Below, piece after piece: positions 63,870 through 64,000 of a DNA stretch of 64,000 bases; position 1 is the stretch's first letter, and the number at the start of each line of letters is the position of its first letter. Both the position numbers and the translations under genes were made by a program. This stretch comes from Novosphingobium sp. GTDB lineage: Bacteria > Pseudomonadota > Alphaproteobacteria > Sphingomonadales > Sphingomonadaceae. The DNA lies in NCBI RefSeq assembly GCF_027486195.1, contig NZ_JAIXPP010000030.1:1-64000 (forward strand), given 5' to 3'. The notes beneath the pieces are model-generated. The model ran no database searches. It had not been told where the DNA came from and saw only the letters and a list, made by a program, of their open reading frames with translations.

Positions 63870-64000
63870 ATGGGCCACCAGTCTGCGTTTCCGGCGCTTT
63901 CCGCCAGCGAGCACGATCCTGATGCGGACTGGAGCCTGCCCGGCTGGCTCTACACCGATCCCGAATATCACGCGCTCGAGATGGAGCGGGTGATCCGCCC
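63870..64000 (+). CDS. Rieske aromatic-ring-hydroxylating oxygenase alpha subunit (5' part)
   Basis: ATG 63870 follows a good ribosome site (TTGGAGA) and opens a frame that is still open at the window edge, giving 43 codons. The N-terminus (DADWSLPGWLYTDPEYHALE, then MERVIRP) matches the region just before the Rieske domain in alpha subunits of the aromatic dioxygenase/glycine-betaine demethylase group. The Rieske cluster and iron site lie outside the window. Divergence from a BetI-type regulator suggests a quaternary-ammonium or related substrate, but this is inferred. Confidence 0.75.
   Translation, partial: MGHQSAFPALSASEHDPDADWSLPGWLYTDPEYHALEMERVIR

Overview
The window is high-GC (mid-60s percent by eye), tightly packed chromosomal DNA. 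It most likely comes from an alphaproteobacterium of the order Sphingomonadales (Novosphingobium/Sphingobium/Sphingomonas-like). This is inferred from a large TonB-dependent receptor with a sphingomonad-type TonB box, a Wza/BY-kinase exopolysaccharide locus, a hydroxycinnamoyl-CoA hydratase-lyase, an ECF sigma factor next to a DGPF protein, many ATGA/TGATG stop-start overlaps and several dispersed intergenic palindromes. No rRNA, tRNA, CRISPR array, intact insertion sequence, prophage or replication origin was seen.

Layout. 1-5.2 kb: a PepSY protein (cut by the window edge), an exported rubrerythrin and a GNAT acetyltransferase, then a scar of four gene pieces (IS5-type transposase, P-type ATPase, IS3-type transposase, oleate hydratase), then an endonuclease/exonuclease/phosphatase protein coupled to a cardiolipin synthase-like phospholipase D. 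5.2-9.8 kb: a DUF1269 protein and an alanine-rich helical protein, then a same-strand run of an outer-membrane DUF3034 protein, an exported truncated haemoglobin, an exported cytochrome c, an ECF sigma factor and an RskA-type anti-sigma factor. 10-11.7 kb: a DGPF/YCII protein and an ECF42-type sigma factor. 11.7-28.3 kb: exopolysaccharide functions (Wzy-like polymerase, acetyltransferase, glycosyltransferase, BY-kinase, Wza, outer-membrane barrel, second glycosyltransferase, pyruvyltransferase). These are interrupted by two HPP membrane proteins around a metallo-hydrolase, a 5'-truncated RTX/cadherin gene and a SleB-type wall hydrolase.

28.4-35 kb: a LysR regulator diverges from a leucine-degradation operon (liuA, liuB, an NTF2-like exported protein, liuD, MaoC). 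35-39.3 kb: an L,D-transpeptidase-like protein, a TonB receptor whose Shine-Dalgarno lies in a possible stem, and DoxX. 39.4-44.1 kb: a five-gene envelope-glycan operon (deacetylase, glycosyltransferase, flippase-like protein, DUF2141, glycosyltransferase). 44.4-56 kb: a small alpha/beta hydrolase, then the complete glycogen operon glgP-glgB-glgC-glgA-pgm-glgX on the minus strand. 56.2-60.1 kb: an exported RidA opposite a cytochrome c and a Tat-type flavin amine oxidase, which suggests a periplasmic amine dehydrogenase, then a quinone oxidoreductase. 60.1-64 kb: a candidate small RNA with an intrinsic terminator, the hydratase-lyase behind an operator-like palindrome, a secreted M20 hydrolase, and a TetR regulator diverging from the first codons of a Rieske oxygenase across a 22-bp palindrome.

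The two most interesting multi-gene units are the exported haemoglobin/cytochrome/ECF run (6.5-9.8 kb) and the amine oxidase/cytochrome c/RidA trio (56.2-59.0 kb). Functions come from recognising protein families by eye; no database search was run.
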